Shown: positions 1 to 8,965, counted from the first letter of the stretch. The stretch is 64,000 bases of DNA from a bacterium (GCA_004299235.1 SCQL01000004.1:1-64000); one strand, 5' to 3'. The notes: generated by a model not told the origin, from the letters alone. Numbers and translations are program-made.

Positions 1-1
1 C

Positions 2-82
2 TGCCTTAAGAGATACGTGGCCCGGGAGGTCTACAGGGCCTTGGTCGGCCCGCGCGAGGAGGCCATTCGCAGCGCCGCATGA
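2..82 (+). pseudogene. IS110-family transposase, C-terminal end only
   Basis: The window opens inside a reading frame that ends at TGA 80-82. Its 26 visible residues contain LKRYVAREVYRAL, which resembles the conserved C-terminal tail of IS110/IS1111 transposases. The rest lies outside the window, so it may be intact or broken. A GC-poor stretch with TTGACATCTATAGGAGG (99-115) follows and could be the right end of this element. Family assignment rests on a short motif only. Confidence 0.55.
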
Positions 83-103
83 GCCCCTCAAATCGCCCCT
101 TGA

Positions 104-337
104 CATCTATAGGAGGATCGATTCGTAACGCCCTATGGTCTGCATCATCTACGGACGAACCATCCAGCGAGGGGCGGCAGGCGCCGACGCCTCTACTGCT
201 CTGGCGCCTGCCGGCAGCGTGCCTTCCGCCAGCGCGAGGAGGAGCGCCTCTGGCGCGGCAGCGATCCAGAGCCGGCCGATATCGACGACGTCGCTACGAT
301 TCTCAACGCGGCCCTCAAGCCGCCGCCCAGGAGGTGA
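104..337 (+). pseudogene. Truncated small zinc-ribbon-like ORF
   Basis: An open frame without a plausible start codon runs from 104 to TGA 335-337. It encodes a basic run followed by LYCSGACRQRAFRQREEE, then an acidic tail. The CSxxCRQRAxRxR pattern recurs in small actinobacterial proteins of unknown function whose N-terminus carries another Cys pair; here that N-terminus is missing, apparently removed by the upstream IS110 end. An ATG (337-339) overlaps the stop (TGATG) and would start MSDTIAVNPEG, which soon runs into the IS21 remnant. Both look like pre-existing host genes cut by insertions. Function unknown. Confidence 0.35.
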
Positions 338-387
338 TGTCCGACACCATTGCCGTCAACCCCGAGGGTGTCCACGAAACCGGGTCA

Positions 388-867
388 ACTCCATCCGAGC
401 CAAGGAGGACCTCATTCTTGTCGGTCCAGCGGGCACCGGCAAATCGCATCTGCTCGTCGGTCTCGGTCACGCGGCCGTGCGTGCCGGCCTGCGCGTTCGT
501 TTCTTCGGCGCCTCTGACCTCGTCGAGACGCTCTACCGCGGCCTCGCCGACAACTCGGTGGGCAAGGTCATCGACAACCTTTTGCGCGCCGACCTGGTCC
601 TCCTCGACGAGCTGGGCTTCGCGCCCCTTGACCTCACCGGCACCCAGCTCCTCTTCCGCTTCATCGCCGCCGCCTACGAGCGGCGTGCGCCTCGGCATCG
701 CGAGCCACTGGCCCTTCGACCAATGCGGACGCTTCCTTCCCGAGCCAACCACCGCCACTTCGATGATTGATCGCCTCCTCCACCACAGCGTCGTGGTGGT
801 CACCGAGGGCGAGTCCTTCAGGCTCCGCGAAGCCCATTCAAGAGGAGGTGAGCGCCAGAAGAAGTGA
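388..867 (+). pseudogene. istB: IstB remnant of an IS21-family element (left copy)
   Basis: This encodes the ATP-binding transposition helper IstB. Walker A (VGPAGTGKS) and Walker B (LVLLDELG) are readable in the frame that includes position 390. Near 690 there is one extra base relative to the second copy at 10149-10571, after which IstB continues in another frame to VTEGESFRLREAHSRGGERQKK-type residues and a stop at 865-867. The N-terminus and all of istA are missing. After the gene, 868-925 carries the IS21-type right end with repeats of the GGACTTT/TGGCC kind, ending in TTGACA at 920-925. The nucleotide match to the right copy is very close over the whole shared part. Confidence 0.8.
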
Positions 868-926
868 GCTTGGGGTGCGGACTTTCAGTTGGCCAAAACT
901 GCGGACATTGAGATGGCCATTGACAA

Positions 927-1046
927 CCCGCTTCCGATCTTCGTCTTCGATCTCCCAAGATCCCCAAGCCCCACCAGCGCACCTACTTCCCAAGCCTGCT
1001 CGAGCCTCGGCGGCGGCACCAGCGGGCGCCGTTGAACCTCCAATGA
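927..1046 (+). pseudogene. IS256-family transposase fragment
   Basis: The frame ending at TGA 1044-1046 contains PKIPKPHQRTYFPSLLEPRRR, matching the IS256 transposase motif usually read as IPKLRxGSYFPSLLEPRRRxE, which lies in the N-terminal half of the enzyme. Only about 35 residues survive, starting right after the IS21 right end. The sequence GCCATTGACA at 1056-1065 resembles the IS21 terminus again, so another scar may end here. Not functional. Confidence 0.5.
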
Positions 1047-1059
1047 GCCAACGTCGCCA

Positions 1060-1084
1060 TTGACATTTTACATGTGACATGTCA
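1060..1084 (+). promoter_or_regulatory. Putative promoter and GntR operator for the cyclic-ureide operon
   Basis: TTGACA at 1060-1065 is a strong -35 candidate, with no clean -10 at standard spacing. Directly downstream lies the near-perfect palindrome ACATGTGACATGT (1070-1082), ending ten bases before the GTG start of the GntR gene. That position is typical of an autoregulatory GntR site. The -35 hexamer may be supplied by IS-end sequence. Confidence 0.5.
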
Positions 1085-1093
1085 GTATGAATT

Positions 1094-1792
1094 GTGCCTT
1101 TGCCGTCCTCCAGTAACAGCCAAGCAGTCGTAGCCGCTTCAGCGCTAAATGACCAAGTGTATGAAGTTGTTCGCAGGCGGTTAGTGACAAATCGTGTACA
1201 GCCACACCAGCATCTGAGCCTCGCGGACCTGGCTGATGAACTTCACGTATCCCGTAGCCCGGTCGGACATGCTTTGAATCGTTTGGCGACTGAAGGATTG
1301 CTGAGCGTCGAACCGCGCAAGGGATACTTCGTTAGACCACTAACGGTAAAGCGGATTACGGAAGCGTATGACGTTCGCATGGGACTGGAATTTCTGGCAA
1401 TAGAAGTTATCACCACGAAGCAGAAACCACTCCACCTGGAGCGTCTAGAAGAATTGCTTCACGAGCGAGAAGCAACGGTTAGCGGTCGGACCATCGTTGA
1501 CCGCGATCTCTATATCGCCACAAACGAGGCGTTCCACAATTACATTATTGACCTCGCGAACAACGACATCCTCTCGGAGGTGTATCGGAAACTCGCTGTG
1601 AACCTACTGATGAACAGGATTATGTATGACGCGAAGGAAACCGCCGGTGACGTCGGCGGTGAGCATGCCGAAATGGTCGGTGCGTTGCGACAGCGAGATT
1701 TAGAACGCTTCCGGCGTGTGTGTCGCAAGCACATTGAGACCGGCAAGAAGATGGCCCAATTGGCTATTGAACGAGCTGGTGGGACTCTCTAA
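1094..1792 (+). CDS. GntR-family regulator, FCD subfamily
   Basis: A DNA-binding repressor or activator of 232 aa. The N-terminal winged helix (about residues 18-80) includes LADELHVSRSPVGHALNRLATEGLL followed by GYFVRPL, the standard GntR signature. The C-terminal half (about 85-225) is an alpha-helical FCD ligand domain with FHNYIIDLANN and a late GEHAEMVGALRQRD motif supplying the metal-ligand histidines. GTG start chosen; an ATG at 1087 is out of frame. It is the first gene of a same-strand run of six and probably controls uptake and hydrolysis of the substrate of the downstream amidohydrolase through the 1070-1082 palindrome. Base composition is clearly lower in GC than the rest of the window. 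Confidence 0.85.
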   Translation: MPLPSSSNSQAVVAASALNDQVYEVVRRRLVTNRVQPHQHLSLADLADELHVSRSPVGHALNRLATEGLLSVEPRKGYFVRPLTVKRITEAYDVRMGLEFLAIEVITTKQKPLHLERLEELLHEREATVSGRTIVDRDLYIATNEAFHNYIIDLANNDILSEVYRKLAVNLLMNRIMYDAKETAGDVGGEHAEMVGALRQRDLERFRRVCRKHIETGKKMAQLAIERAGGTL

Positions 1793-1826
1793 CATGCCTT
1801 TGCCCGTGTAGGCCAGCGAGGGAATA

Positions 1827-3338
1827 GTGAATACTTCAGCTTTTATCCCAACAGGCCTACTTGCCTCCTCAATTGGTGAGATTACCGCACTTGTCAAGAC
1901 CCGTAGGATTACGGCCCGGCGCGTCCTCGAAATGCATATAGATAGGATCTCGGAGGTCAATTCGGACGTGAATGCTATCGTCACGTTACGGACAGACGAA
2001 GCGTTGATAGAAGCCGACGCAATTGACAGTCGCATTAAACAGGGGCTTGATTGTGGGCCGCTAGCTGGCATCCCTTTTACAGTCAAAGACATAATCGCGA
2101 CGAAAGGGTTGCGCAGTACTGCTGGATCCAAATTATTGGCGAATTACGAGCCCGGGCTTGAGGCTCCTGCGGTTGCGCGTTTGAGGGCTGCTGGAGCTGT
2201 CCTACTTGGAAAATCGAATTGCCCTGAATTTGCACTTGACATGCACACGGACAATGAAGTGTTTGGAGAGACACATAACCCTTGGAACTCGAAGCGGACT
2301 TCGGGAGGATCCAGCGGCGGTGACAGCGCTGCGGTCTCGAGTGGATGTTCAGTGTTCGGAATTGGAACGGACTACGGTGGTTCTATCCGCTGGCCCGCTC
2401 ACTGCACGGCCCTTGTGGGACTTCGAGCGAGCAACGGACTCATACCCGGCACTGGTCAGATCCCTTGGACTAGCGCTTCACTGCTCGACCGTTTTCAGGA
2501 GCGCACGTGGCTGCAACCACCAAACAGTATGTCATTGCAGTCTCAACTCCAAAAGATCGCGCCCATCGCACGGTATGTCACTGATGTATGGACGTTGTTG
2601 GACGTTATGCGCGGCCCTCATCCGCATGATCCATCCACCGTCCCGGTCGAATTGGGTAAGCCGGACAATGTAGGCCTTAGGGCGACACGCGTCGCTTGGT
2701 GTCGGGGTGATGGAAATATACCTGTTCGAACCGACATTCTTCATGCACTTGAATCAGTAGCTATATCCCTCTCGCGGATGGGCCTCGAAGTCTTTGAGTT
2801 TCTACCTGAGCCCATCAAGTACGCAGAACGTGTATTCGATGACTTCCGTAAAGCCGATGGGTTGCCCGATCACGAAGCGATTATAGGTGGCAAAGTTGAT
2901 GATATTGGCGCCAACTTGCGAGAGTGGTTGGACTCCGTGGAAGAGAACTGTAGCGTATCGCGCTTCCGGGAGTTAGCCGCCGAGAGCGATGCGCTCCGCG
3001 CGCTTATGCTCGACTGTTTTCGCGACTTTGATGTGCTGCTGCTACCGGTAGCGAGCATCCCGGCCTTTGAGCGAAACCAGCCGATGATGAATGTCGACGA
3101 TGTAAGTGTCCCGCGATTCAACATCTTGAACTGCTGCAGGGCCATCAGTGTGCTGAACTTGCCATCGCTTACAGTCCCAGCTGGAACCTCACGCGACGGT
3201 CTGCCCATCGGTATTCAGATTGTGTCTGCACCATATCGGGAACACCTTTCGGTCGCCGTCGCCTTGGCGATCGAACAATCTGGCAGCCCTTGGGCACGGT
3301 TGGCGAACGAGCGGAACGGAAGTTACCCAGTTGAGTAA
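1827..3338 (+). CDS. Amidase signature (AS) family hydrolase
   Basis: A cytoplasmic C-N hydrolase of 503 aa. The AS catalytic triad is visible as K87 (FTVKD), cis-Ser162 in GGSSGG and nucleophile Ser186 in GTDYGGSIR. The 24-residue Ser-Ser and 99-residue Lys-Ser spacings equal those of characterised AS enzymes. Standing beside an AtzD/barbiturase-like enzyme, it is a candidate for the next step, hydrolysing a linear product such as carboxybiuret, biuret, allophanate or ureidomalonate. That role is inferred from context; AS sequences alone do not give the substrate. No small AtzG-like partner is seen nearby. GTG start at 1827 with AGCGAGGGA upstream. Its last codons overlap the start of the permease gene. 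Confidence 0.85.
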   Translation: MNTSAFIPTGLLASSIGEITALVKTRRITARRVLEMHIDRISEVNSDVNAIVTLRTDEALIEADAIDSRIKQGLDCGPLAGIPFTVKDIIATKGLRSTAGSKLLANYEPGLEAPAVARLRAAGAVLLGKSNCPEFALDMHTDNEVFGETHNPWNSKRTSGGSSGGDSAAVSSGCSVFGIGTDYGGSIRWPAHCTALVGLRASNGLIPGTGQIPWTSASLLDRFQERTWLQPPNSMSLQSQLQKIAPIARYVTDVWTLLDVMRGPHPHDPSTVPVELGKPDNVGLRATRVAWCRGDGNIPVRTDILHALESVAISLSRMGLEVFEFLPEPIKYAERVFDDFRKADGLPDHEAIIGGKVDDIGANLREWLDSVEENCSVSRFRELAAESDALRALMLDCFRDFDVLLLPVASIPAFERNQPMMNVDDVSVPRFNILNCCRAISVLNLPSLTVPAGTSRDGLPIGIQIVSAPYREHLSVAVALAIEQSGSPWARLANERNGSYPVE

Positions 3339-4338
3339 CCGAGGAGAGAACTCGCGAGGCGCTCTTAAAGTTCGAGCCAGTAACAAACTGTCACCACACG
3401 TGCGCCTCGGTAGGGACGTAGTGCGTCGGTACGCACTCCTCTTCGCTTGGGCGCTTGTAATAGTGGTCTTTGGCGTCCTTAGGCCCGAAGCGTTTTGGTC
3501 CCTTGAAAACCTGAGCACTGTTTTGGGAACGCAAGCTGTACTCCTATTCCTAGCGCTTGTATCATTGCCGGCCTTTGTGGCTGGTGAATATGATCTCTCG
3601 ATCGCCGGCAATCTCAGTTTCAGTCTTGTCTTGTTCGGGTTCCTTAATGTGATCCAGCATTGGCCACTGTTACCTTCGGCGTTCGTAGTTTTGGCGTCGG
3701 GTCTCGTTATTGGCTTGATCAATTCGCTGCTTATTGTCGGTACTGGCGTTCCATCCTTGATCGTCACACTCGGGATGGGGACTGCGCTAGGCGGTCTTGC
3801 CGTCGCAGTAAACGCCCAGACAACTGGCGGCGTATCCGAAACGCTAGTTAGTCTCGCACGGACCCAAGTGTTGGGCCTGCCGCTTGCGTTCTTCTACGCG
3901 CTCGCGCTGACAGTATCACTCTGGTATTTCCTCGTGTTCACACCCACTGGACGGCACCTATACTTCGTCGGCAGCGGCAGAGAAGTCGCACGTTTGACCG
4001 GTATCCGCGTAAATGGATTGCGTGTTGGCGTATTCCTCTTCTCCGGAGTGGGAGCGAGTGTTGCTGGCCTTATCCTCGCTGGCTCACTGGGGGCAACCGA
4101 CCCGAATGTAGGGCCGAGTTACCTGTTGCCAGTCTTTGCCGCTGTATTCCTTGGATCGACCGCCATTCAACCCGGTCGTTTCAACGCATGGGGCACGTTC
4201 GCTGCTGTCTATTTTCTCGTAACTGGTATCACTGGTCTGCAACTAGTTGGACTCTCCGGCTGGGTTAGCGATGTCTTTTATGGAGGTTCACTGGCGATCG
4301 CCGTCACGCTTTCACAATTGGCAAGCAAGGGGGACTAG
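3331..4338 (+). CDS. Ribose-type (RbsC-like) ABC importer permease
   Basis: An inner-membrane permease of the CUT2/ribose-xylose type with about 8-10 hydrophobic segments (for example LLFAWALVIVVFGVL and FVVLASGLVIGLINSLL) and the family hallmark GRHLYFVGSGREVARLTGI, where TGI follows the coupling region. The start is uncertain. TTG 3331 overlaps the amidase stop by eight bases and suits the coupled operon; GTG 3402 would remove about 24 charged residues. It is followed by its binding protein and a double ATPase, giving a full importer. Sugar-type importers of this class also carry nucleosides and other ring compounds, which fits a cyclic ureide substrate (inference). Confidence 0.82.
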   Translation: MSNRGENSRGALKVRASNKLSPHVRLGRDVVRRYALLFAWALVIVVFGVLRPEAFWSLENLSTVLGTQAVLLFLALVSLPAFVAGEYDLSIAGNLSFSLVLFGFLNVIQHWPLLPSAFVVLASGLVIGLINSLLIVGTGVPSLIVTLGMGTALGGLAVAVNAQTTGGVSETLVSLARTQVLGLPLAFFYALALTVSLWYFLVFTPTGRHLYFVGSGREVARLTGIRVNGLRVGVFLFSGVGASVAGLILAGSLGATDPNVGPSYLLPVFAAVFLGSTAIQPGRFNAWGTFAAVYFLVTGITGLQLVGLSGWVSDVFYGGSLAIAVTLSQLASKGD

Positions 4339-4462
4339 TGGTCGGACCATAAAAGCCCCGGAACAGGGTGGTGACGGCAAGAGCAGCCGTTGGCTGCGGA
4401 GTGGGAACGCGTAGTAGTTCTGGTTTATATATGAGTTTGGGCCGGATTAGGAGAATCTGCGA

Positions 4463-5641
4463 ATGAAAAGGTACAACCTTAGTAAGCTGGCGAGCGTTAC
4501 TGCAGGGTTAGCAGTCGGTGTGCTCATTCTTGGCGCGTGCAGTTTTGGGGGCGGGTCTACTCCAGGCCCAGGAGAAGCGTCATCGACTACGACAAACGAT
4601 CCGGGCATCGCATTGGCAAAAGCTGCTGTCACCGCTGCGACTGCACCTATTACTTCGTTTCAGGCTCCGGGCCCAGCCTTCGACGCCGCCAAAGCGAGCG
4701 GGAAGGATGTCTGGGTTCTTGCGCCGCTTAGTGTCCCATTTGCCGCAACTGCGTTGCGCGGTATGCGCGAGGCCGCAAGCACTGCACACGTGACAATTAC
4801 CGCATTTGACACGAAGGCACAAGTTGCGCTAACGAGTCAAGGTATTCAGCAAGCGATCGCGGCTCACGCGGCAGCGATCCTAATTATCGCTCTTCCGGTA
4901 ACCTTGTTCTCTGCGGACTTGGCCACCGCTCAGAAAGCCGGCATCAAGGTAATAAGTGTGGAAAACCATGATCCTGGATTACCGCCGTCGACCGATCCAA
5001 AGGCGGTAGTCGCCTCGGTGGATCAGTGTCACGGATGCGCTGGCACAGTTATGGCGGATTATGTCATTGCCAAGGCCAAGGGTGCCGCCAACGTGGTTAT
5101 CTTCTGGTCGTCAGATTCTCCCGGTATCGGTGAACCGCAGTTGAAGGCGATAAAAGAAGAGTTTGCGACAAATTGTGCCTCGTGCAAGGTAAGTGTCGAA
5201 GATGCGCCTATCGCCACTTGGGCAACTCGGCTGACCGCACAAACTCAATCTGTCCTCACGGCAAATCCAAAGGCGAATGTCCTGCTTCCTATTTATGACG
5301 GAATGGTACCGTTCATGCTTCCAGCGGTCTATGCGGCGAACCGAAGCTCAGGAGTCAGCATCGTCACGTATAATGCCACGCCTGCCGTGATGCAGAGTCT
5401 CGCTAAAGGTGATGTTGTGGTCGCCGACATCGGAGTAGGGACTACTCGGTTTGGGTGGGCCTGGGCGGATCAGGCGTTCAGGGTATTGGCCGGCGCCGCG
5501 CCGGTTGCCGATGAGAATGTGCCCCTCAGGTTGTTCGACTCGACTAATGTTAAGCAACTTAAAATCGACGGGCCTGATGACGCTTGGTACGGCACTGTCG
5601 ACTATCGGAGTGCTTACGAGAAGCTCTGGGGACTATCTTGA
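4463..5641 (+). CDS. ABC importer substrate-binding lipoprotein, periplasmic-binding type 1
   Basis: A secreted, lipid-anchored binding protein of 392 aa. It has a positive N-terminus, a hydrophobic core and lipobox LGAC with the modified Cys at 26, then a Ser/Thr/Gly/Pro linker. The body resembles ribose/xylose-binding proteins (GKDVWVLAPL near the start and LPIYDGM in the second lobe). Two unusual Cys pairs, DQCHGCAG and NCASC, are present and may form disulfides. ATG start with TTAGGAGAA upstream. A 124-bp gap separates it from the permease; no terminator is obvious. It likely delivers the ring compound degraded by the neighbouring amidohydrolase. Confidence 0.83.
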   Translation: MKRYNLSKLASVTAGLAVGVLILGACSFGGGSTPGPGEASSTTTNDPGIALAKAAVTAATAPITSFQAPGPAFDAAKASGKDVWVLAPLSVPFAATALRGMREAASTAHVTITAFDTKAQVALTSQGIQQAIAAHAAAILIIALPVTLFSADLATAQKAGIKVISVENHDPGLPPSTDPKAVVASVDQCHGCAGTVMADYVIAKAKGAANVVIFWSSDSPGIGEPQLKAIKEEFATNCASCKVSVEDAPIATWATRLTAQTQSVLTANPKANVLLPIYDGMVPFMLPAVYAANRSSGVSIVTYNATPAVMQSLAKGDVVVADIGVGTTRFGWAWADQAFRVLAGAAPVADENVPLRLFDSTNVKQLKIDGPDDAWYGTVDYRSAYEKLWGLS

Positions 5642-7221
5642 ATGAATTGGATGGTCACGAGGAGTATGGCAGCCGCAAAGGCTCAACGGATGATCATGGG
5701 TTCCTTCTTGAGGCTCGTGGGTTGTCGAAAACGTTCGGTGAGAGGACCGTTCTCAGTAGTTTGGACTTTACAGTCGCGCCGGGGACTGTCCATGCCCTTG
5801 TAGGTCAAAATGGATCAGGAAAATCGACTTTCATTAAAATCCTTTCTGGCTATTACACGCCTGATCCCGGTGGACGTCTCAAGGTCAAGGGGCAAGAGAT
5901 CCCGTTGCCGGTGTCCCACAAGGAGATTACCCGGGCTGGTATCAGTTTTGTCCACCAAGATCTCGGACTTGTACCGGCCCTTTCCGTCGTTGAGAATGTC
6001 ATGGTCAGGCGGTTTCACCCAAACCGCATTGGGTATATCTCGTGGCGCGCGGAGAAAGCGCGGACTGCAAGTTGCCTCGAGAGGGTCGGAATTCGGGTCG
6101 ATCCTGAGATGCTCGTCCAAGATCTTGACCCGGTAGAACAGGCTCTGGTGGCTATCGCGCGCGGGCTTGACGGCCTTCCGAAGAGCGGGGGCGTTCTGAT
6201 ACTCGACGAACCTACGGCATATCTCCCGAGAGATGGAGTTGACAGGCTCTTCGATGCTGTCGATCAGGTACGTAACATCGGGTTCGGAATAGTCCTTGTT
6301 TCACACAGGCTGGAGGAGGTCAGGAGAATGGCGGACGACATCACGGTCCTTCGCGATAGCCGTGTGGTGCTCGAATCTTCCGCTGGCAACCTCAGTGATG
6401 ACGATCTCGTTACTGCCATTGTTGGTCGTGCGTTACTCGCTCGGAAACCCGCACCCGTTTTGGCGAAGGGTGCGACCCTCGGTCGCGTAAGTGGCTTGTA
6501 TGGTCCTCAGGTTATTGACTGCAGTTTTGAAGTACGTGAGGGTGAAGTCGTTGGGCTTGCAGGGCTTATCGGCATGGGACAGAACGAGGTTGTGCACCTG
6601 CTCTTCGGAGCTGCTAGGGCGATGCACGGTACCCTCCAGGTCGGAGACTCGCAAATTTCGCTTAGCGAAATGACACCGCGCAAGGCGATGGCACGGGGGA
6701 TATCGTTCCTCCCTGGTGACCGGCGGAGTCAGTCGGCAGTCGCCGTTGGCACAGTGTCCGAGAATCTAAGCCTGCCAATTCTTGGGAAGATTGCCCGTTG
6801 GGGTTTCCTTAGACCGCGAGTAGTACAAAAGCATGTGCTAGCTCTAGTCGAAGAGTATGACGTCAGACCAGCAGAGCCTAATCTCCCGTTTGGATTGCTA
6901 AGTGGCGGAAACCAACAGAAGGCTCTAGTCGGTAAGTGGATGCAATTGACGCCTCGACTTCTCATGTTTGAGGAACCGACTGCTGGCGTCGATGTAGGAG
7001 GCAAGAGCGAGATACTCCGGCGAATTCGAAGTTCAGTTCAGTCAACCTCAGCGGCGGCCATAATCGCAAGTTCGGATTTCGCGGAATTTGCAGAGGTTTG
7101 CGACCGGGTTCTGGTTTTCCGCGACGGTCGAATCGTTGGCGAACTCAATTCGGCAGAGATATCTGAGGATTCAATCGCCGAGCTGGCTCTGCGTCCTGTT
7201 GAGTTAGTTCAATCTGCGTGA
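5638..7221 (+). CDS. RbsA-like double ABC ATPase of the importer
   Basis: A two-domain ATPase that powers the ribose-type importer. The first nucleotide-binding domain has Walker A GQNGSGKST, Walker B VLILDEPT and switch His (LVSHR), but its ABC signature reads DLDPVEQALVAIARG instead of an LSGGQ-like motif. The second domain has the normal LLSGGNQQKAL signature and FEEPTAGVDVG, but the P-loop is degenerate (AGLIGMGQNE), as is usual in this family. Start TTG 5638 overlaps the binding-protein stop (TTGA). The protein is 527 aa, a normal length. Confidence 0.87.
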   Translation: MNELDGHEEYGSRKGSTDDHGFLLEARGLSKTFGERTVLSSLDFTVAPGTVHALVGQNGSGKSTFIKILSGYYTPDPGGRLKVKGQEIPLPVSHKEITRAGISFVHQDLGLVPALSVVENVMVRRFHPNRIGYISWRAEKARTASCLERVGIRVDPEMLVQDLDPVEQALVAIARGLDGLPKSGGVLILDEPTAYLPRDGVDRLFDAVDQVRNIGFGIVLVSHRLEEVRRMADDITVLRDSRVVLESSAGNLSDDDLVTAIVGRALLARKPAPVLAKGATLGRVSGLYGPQVIDCSFEVREGEVVGLAGLIGMGQNEVVHLLFGAARAMHGTLQVGDSQISLSEMTPRKAMARGISFLPGDRRSQSAVAVGTVSENLSLPILGKIARWGFLRPRVVQKHVLALVEEYDVRPAEPNLPFGLLSGGNQQKALVGKWMQLTPRLLMFEEPTAGVDVGGKSEILRRIRSSVQSTSAAAIIASSDFAEFAEVCDRVLVFRDGRIVGELNSAEISEDSIAELALRPVELVQSA

Positions 7222-7231
7222 AAGGAAGATC

Positions 7232-8347
7232 ATGACCTCACAACGAGTTTCAATCCATCTGTGTGAAATGAAAACGCCAACCGACGTTTCAGAAGTCGAA
7301 GCGCTACTCGGCAAGATTGATCCGCACTCAATTGTCGGAGTTATAGGCAAGACGGAGGGCACGGGGCTATCGGATGATTATGCACGTGTGGTTGCTGACT
7401 GGAGCTTGCGAGATGCAATAGGTGCGCGCACCGGCTGGAGTCGCGATGAGGTTGGTGTGCGAGTCGCTTTTGTCCTTTCGGGCGGGTGCTTTGGTGCTGT
7501 CACACCGCATGTATCGATCATCACCCGTGAAGACATGAGAGAGACACCTCATTCGGGTAAGTGGTTGGCTGTAGGGCGTGGGTGGTCAGATGAAATATTT
7601 GCCGAGGATGTCGGCCGGTCTGCGCAGATTCGTAAAGTTGCCGCGGCCGTGCGCCAAGCCCAGGTCGACGCGAGTATCGACGATGTGTCTGACATTCACT
7701 GCGTACTTGTGAAGGCACCTTCGCTTACCCGAGAGACTATCGAAGATGCGCGGCGTCGGGGGAAAGACGTCGTCACCACTGACCTTGGGGTGGGCGAAAA
7801 CGGAGCAATGTGTTTTTCTAATGACGGCTCTGCACTCGGTGTAGCGCTAGCCTTAGGGGAGATTGCCGAGCGAGATGTTAATGACACGATTGTGAGGCAA
7901 CGATGGGATCTCTATTCCGAAGTTGCGTCAACGTCGTCTGGTGGAGAGAAGCGGCATGCTGAAATATTCCTCCTGGGGAACAGCACGAAAAGTGTAAGCG
8001 ATCTGCGTATCGGTCACGGTATTACTCGAGATTTCATCGATCAGGAAGGGATTAAGAGTGCCCTTCGCAGCGCGGGGCTTGACTTCGATTGCGCTCCCAA
8101 CCCGGAACAACAAAGCCATGTAGTAGCAGTCTTCGCTAAGATGATTGTTCCTGGCGACGGCCAGATCCGGGGCCATTCAAGCACGCTATTGCGGGAGTCA
8201 AACCCTGAGAGGACGGCAAAAGCTGTGGGCGGTGCGCTGATAGGGTCCGTGATCGGTGAAACCCGTTTCTTCATGTCGGGAGGGGAGCGGAACTCGCATC
8301 AGGGACCGCCCGGAGGAAGCCCCGTCGCGGCAGTCGTCCGTCCCTAG
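7232..8347 (+). CDS. Ring-opening amidohydrolase (cyanuric acid hydrolase/barbiturase family)
   Basis: A 371-aa member of the AtzD/TrzD-barbiturase family, enzymes built from three similar domains that hydrolyse an amide bond in cyanuric or barbituric acid. Each domain shows the expected Lys and Ser: K40 (IGKTEG) with S83 (VLSGG), K161 (LVKAPS) with S235 (STSSGG), and K303 (FAKMIVPG) with S349 (FMSGGE). The C-terminal HQGPPGGSPVA motif, known to form the metal site, is nearly canonical. Which ring is opened cannot be told from the sequence. It is the last gene of the operon, ten bases after the ATPase, with AAAGGAAG as ribosome-binding site. Lower GC than flanking DNA supports acquisition. 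Confidence 0.9.
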   Translation: MTSQRVSIHLCEMKTPTDVSEVEALLGKIDPHSIVGVIGKTEGTGLSDDYARVVADWSLRDAIGARTGWSRDEVGVRVAFVLSGGCFGAVTPHVSIITREDMRETPHSGKWLAVGRGWSDEIFAEDVGRSAQIRKVAAAVRQAQVDASIDDVSDIHCVLVKAPSLTRETIEDARRRGKDVVTTDLGVGENGAMCFSNDGSALGVALALGEIAERDVNDTIVRQRWDLYSEVASTSSGGEKRHAEIFLLGNSTKSVSDLRIGHGITRDFIDQEGIKSALRSAGLDFDCAPNPEQQSHVVAVFAKMIVPGDGQIRGHSSTLLRESNPERTAKAVGGALIGSVIGETRFFMSGGERNSHQGPPGGSPVAAVVRP

Positions 8348-8627
8348 AACGTACGCTCGAAACCCATCTACAAGTCTGATCTCAACTGGACGGCAATGGT
8401 GCTAAACGTATCTGCGGTGAAGATGGTTCCACCAGGTTGTCATGACAAACCGCACAAGCCGACCCAGCTGTGGCTGACGGTGTGGGGTGTTTTTAAAACC
8501 GTTTGCGGCTTTGGAAATCCGAGCGCCCACCTTGAGCTAGATGTAGTCCCCAAATAGGTTGTTGACAGGCTGAGAGCCCTCCGAGTTCGGTTGTGGGTGT
8601 TCCAACTCACACCGACAGGAGGCTCTC
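8348..8627. other. Intergenic tail of the operon and left end of an IS481 element
   Basis: No gene is seen in these 280 bases. GGGGTGTTTTTAAAACC near 8485-8503 is the only T-rich stretch and could help end transcription, but it has no convincing GC stem. From about 8540 the sequence (TGTAGTCCCCAAATAGG, then TTGACAGGC) looks like the terminal region of an IS481-type element, followed by GACAGGAGGCTCTC as its ribosome-binding site. Confidence 0.35.
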
Positions 8628-8822
8628 ATGGCGCATGGTAGTTCTCGGCTGACTGTTCGCGGTCGTCGCCTGCTGGTTGAACGCGTCCTCGTGTAAGGCT
8701 GGGCTGCAACTCGAGTTGCAGAGGCTGCAGGCGTTTCGCGGGCTAGCGTCTACAAATGGGTCCGGCGCTTCCAGCTGAAAGGTGAGCCTGGTCTCGATGA
8801 CCGGACATCGCGTCTGCACCGG
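8628..8822 (+). pseudogene. IS481-family transposase, N-terminal fragment
   Basis: From ATG 8628 the translation gives MAHGSSRLTVRGRRLLVERVLV, then an in-frame TAA (8694-8696), then continues in frame with a helix-turn-helix of the type AAGVSRASVYKWVRRFQ and GEPGLDDRTSRLH. This is the N-terminal DNA-binding part of IS481 transposases. The gene is broken twice, by the nonsense codon and by insertion of an IS21 element at 8823. The catalytic domain is absent and does not resume beyond 10629. Confidence 0.75.
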
Positions 8823-8965
8823 TGCGCGTGGCCATGTGAAAGTACGCGGTTGTGGCCACCGAAAGTCCGCACCCTCGACCGTCTGATTTAGCCACCGGGA
8901 AGGTCCCCGGACCGGGCAAAGTGGAGTTGCTTCAGACCCACTCACCCGACCGGAGGACCTACCTA

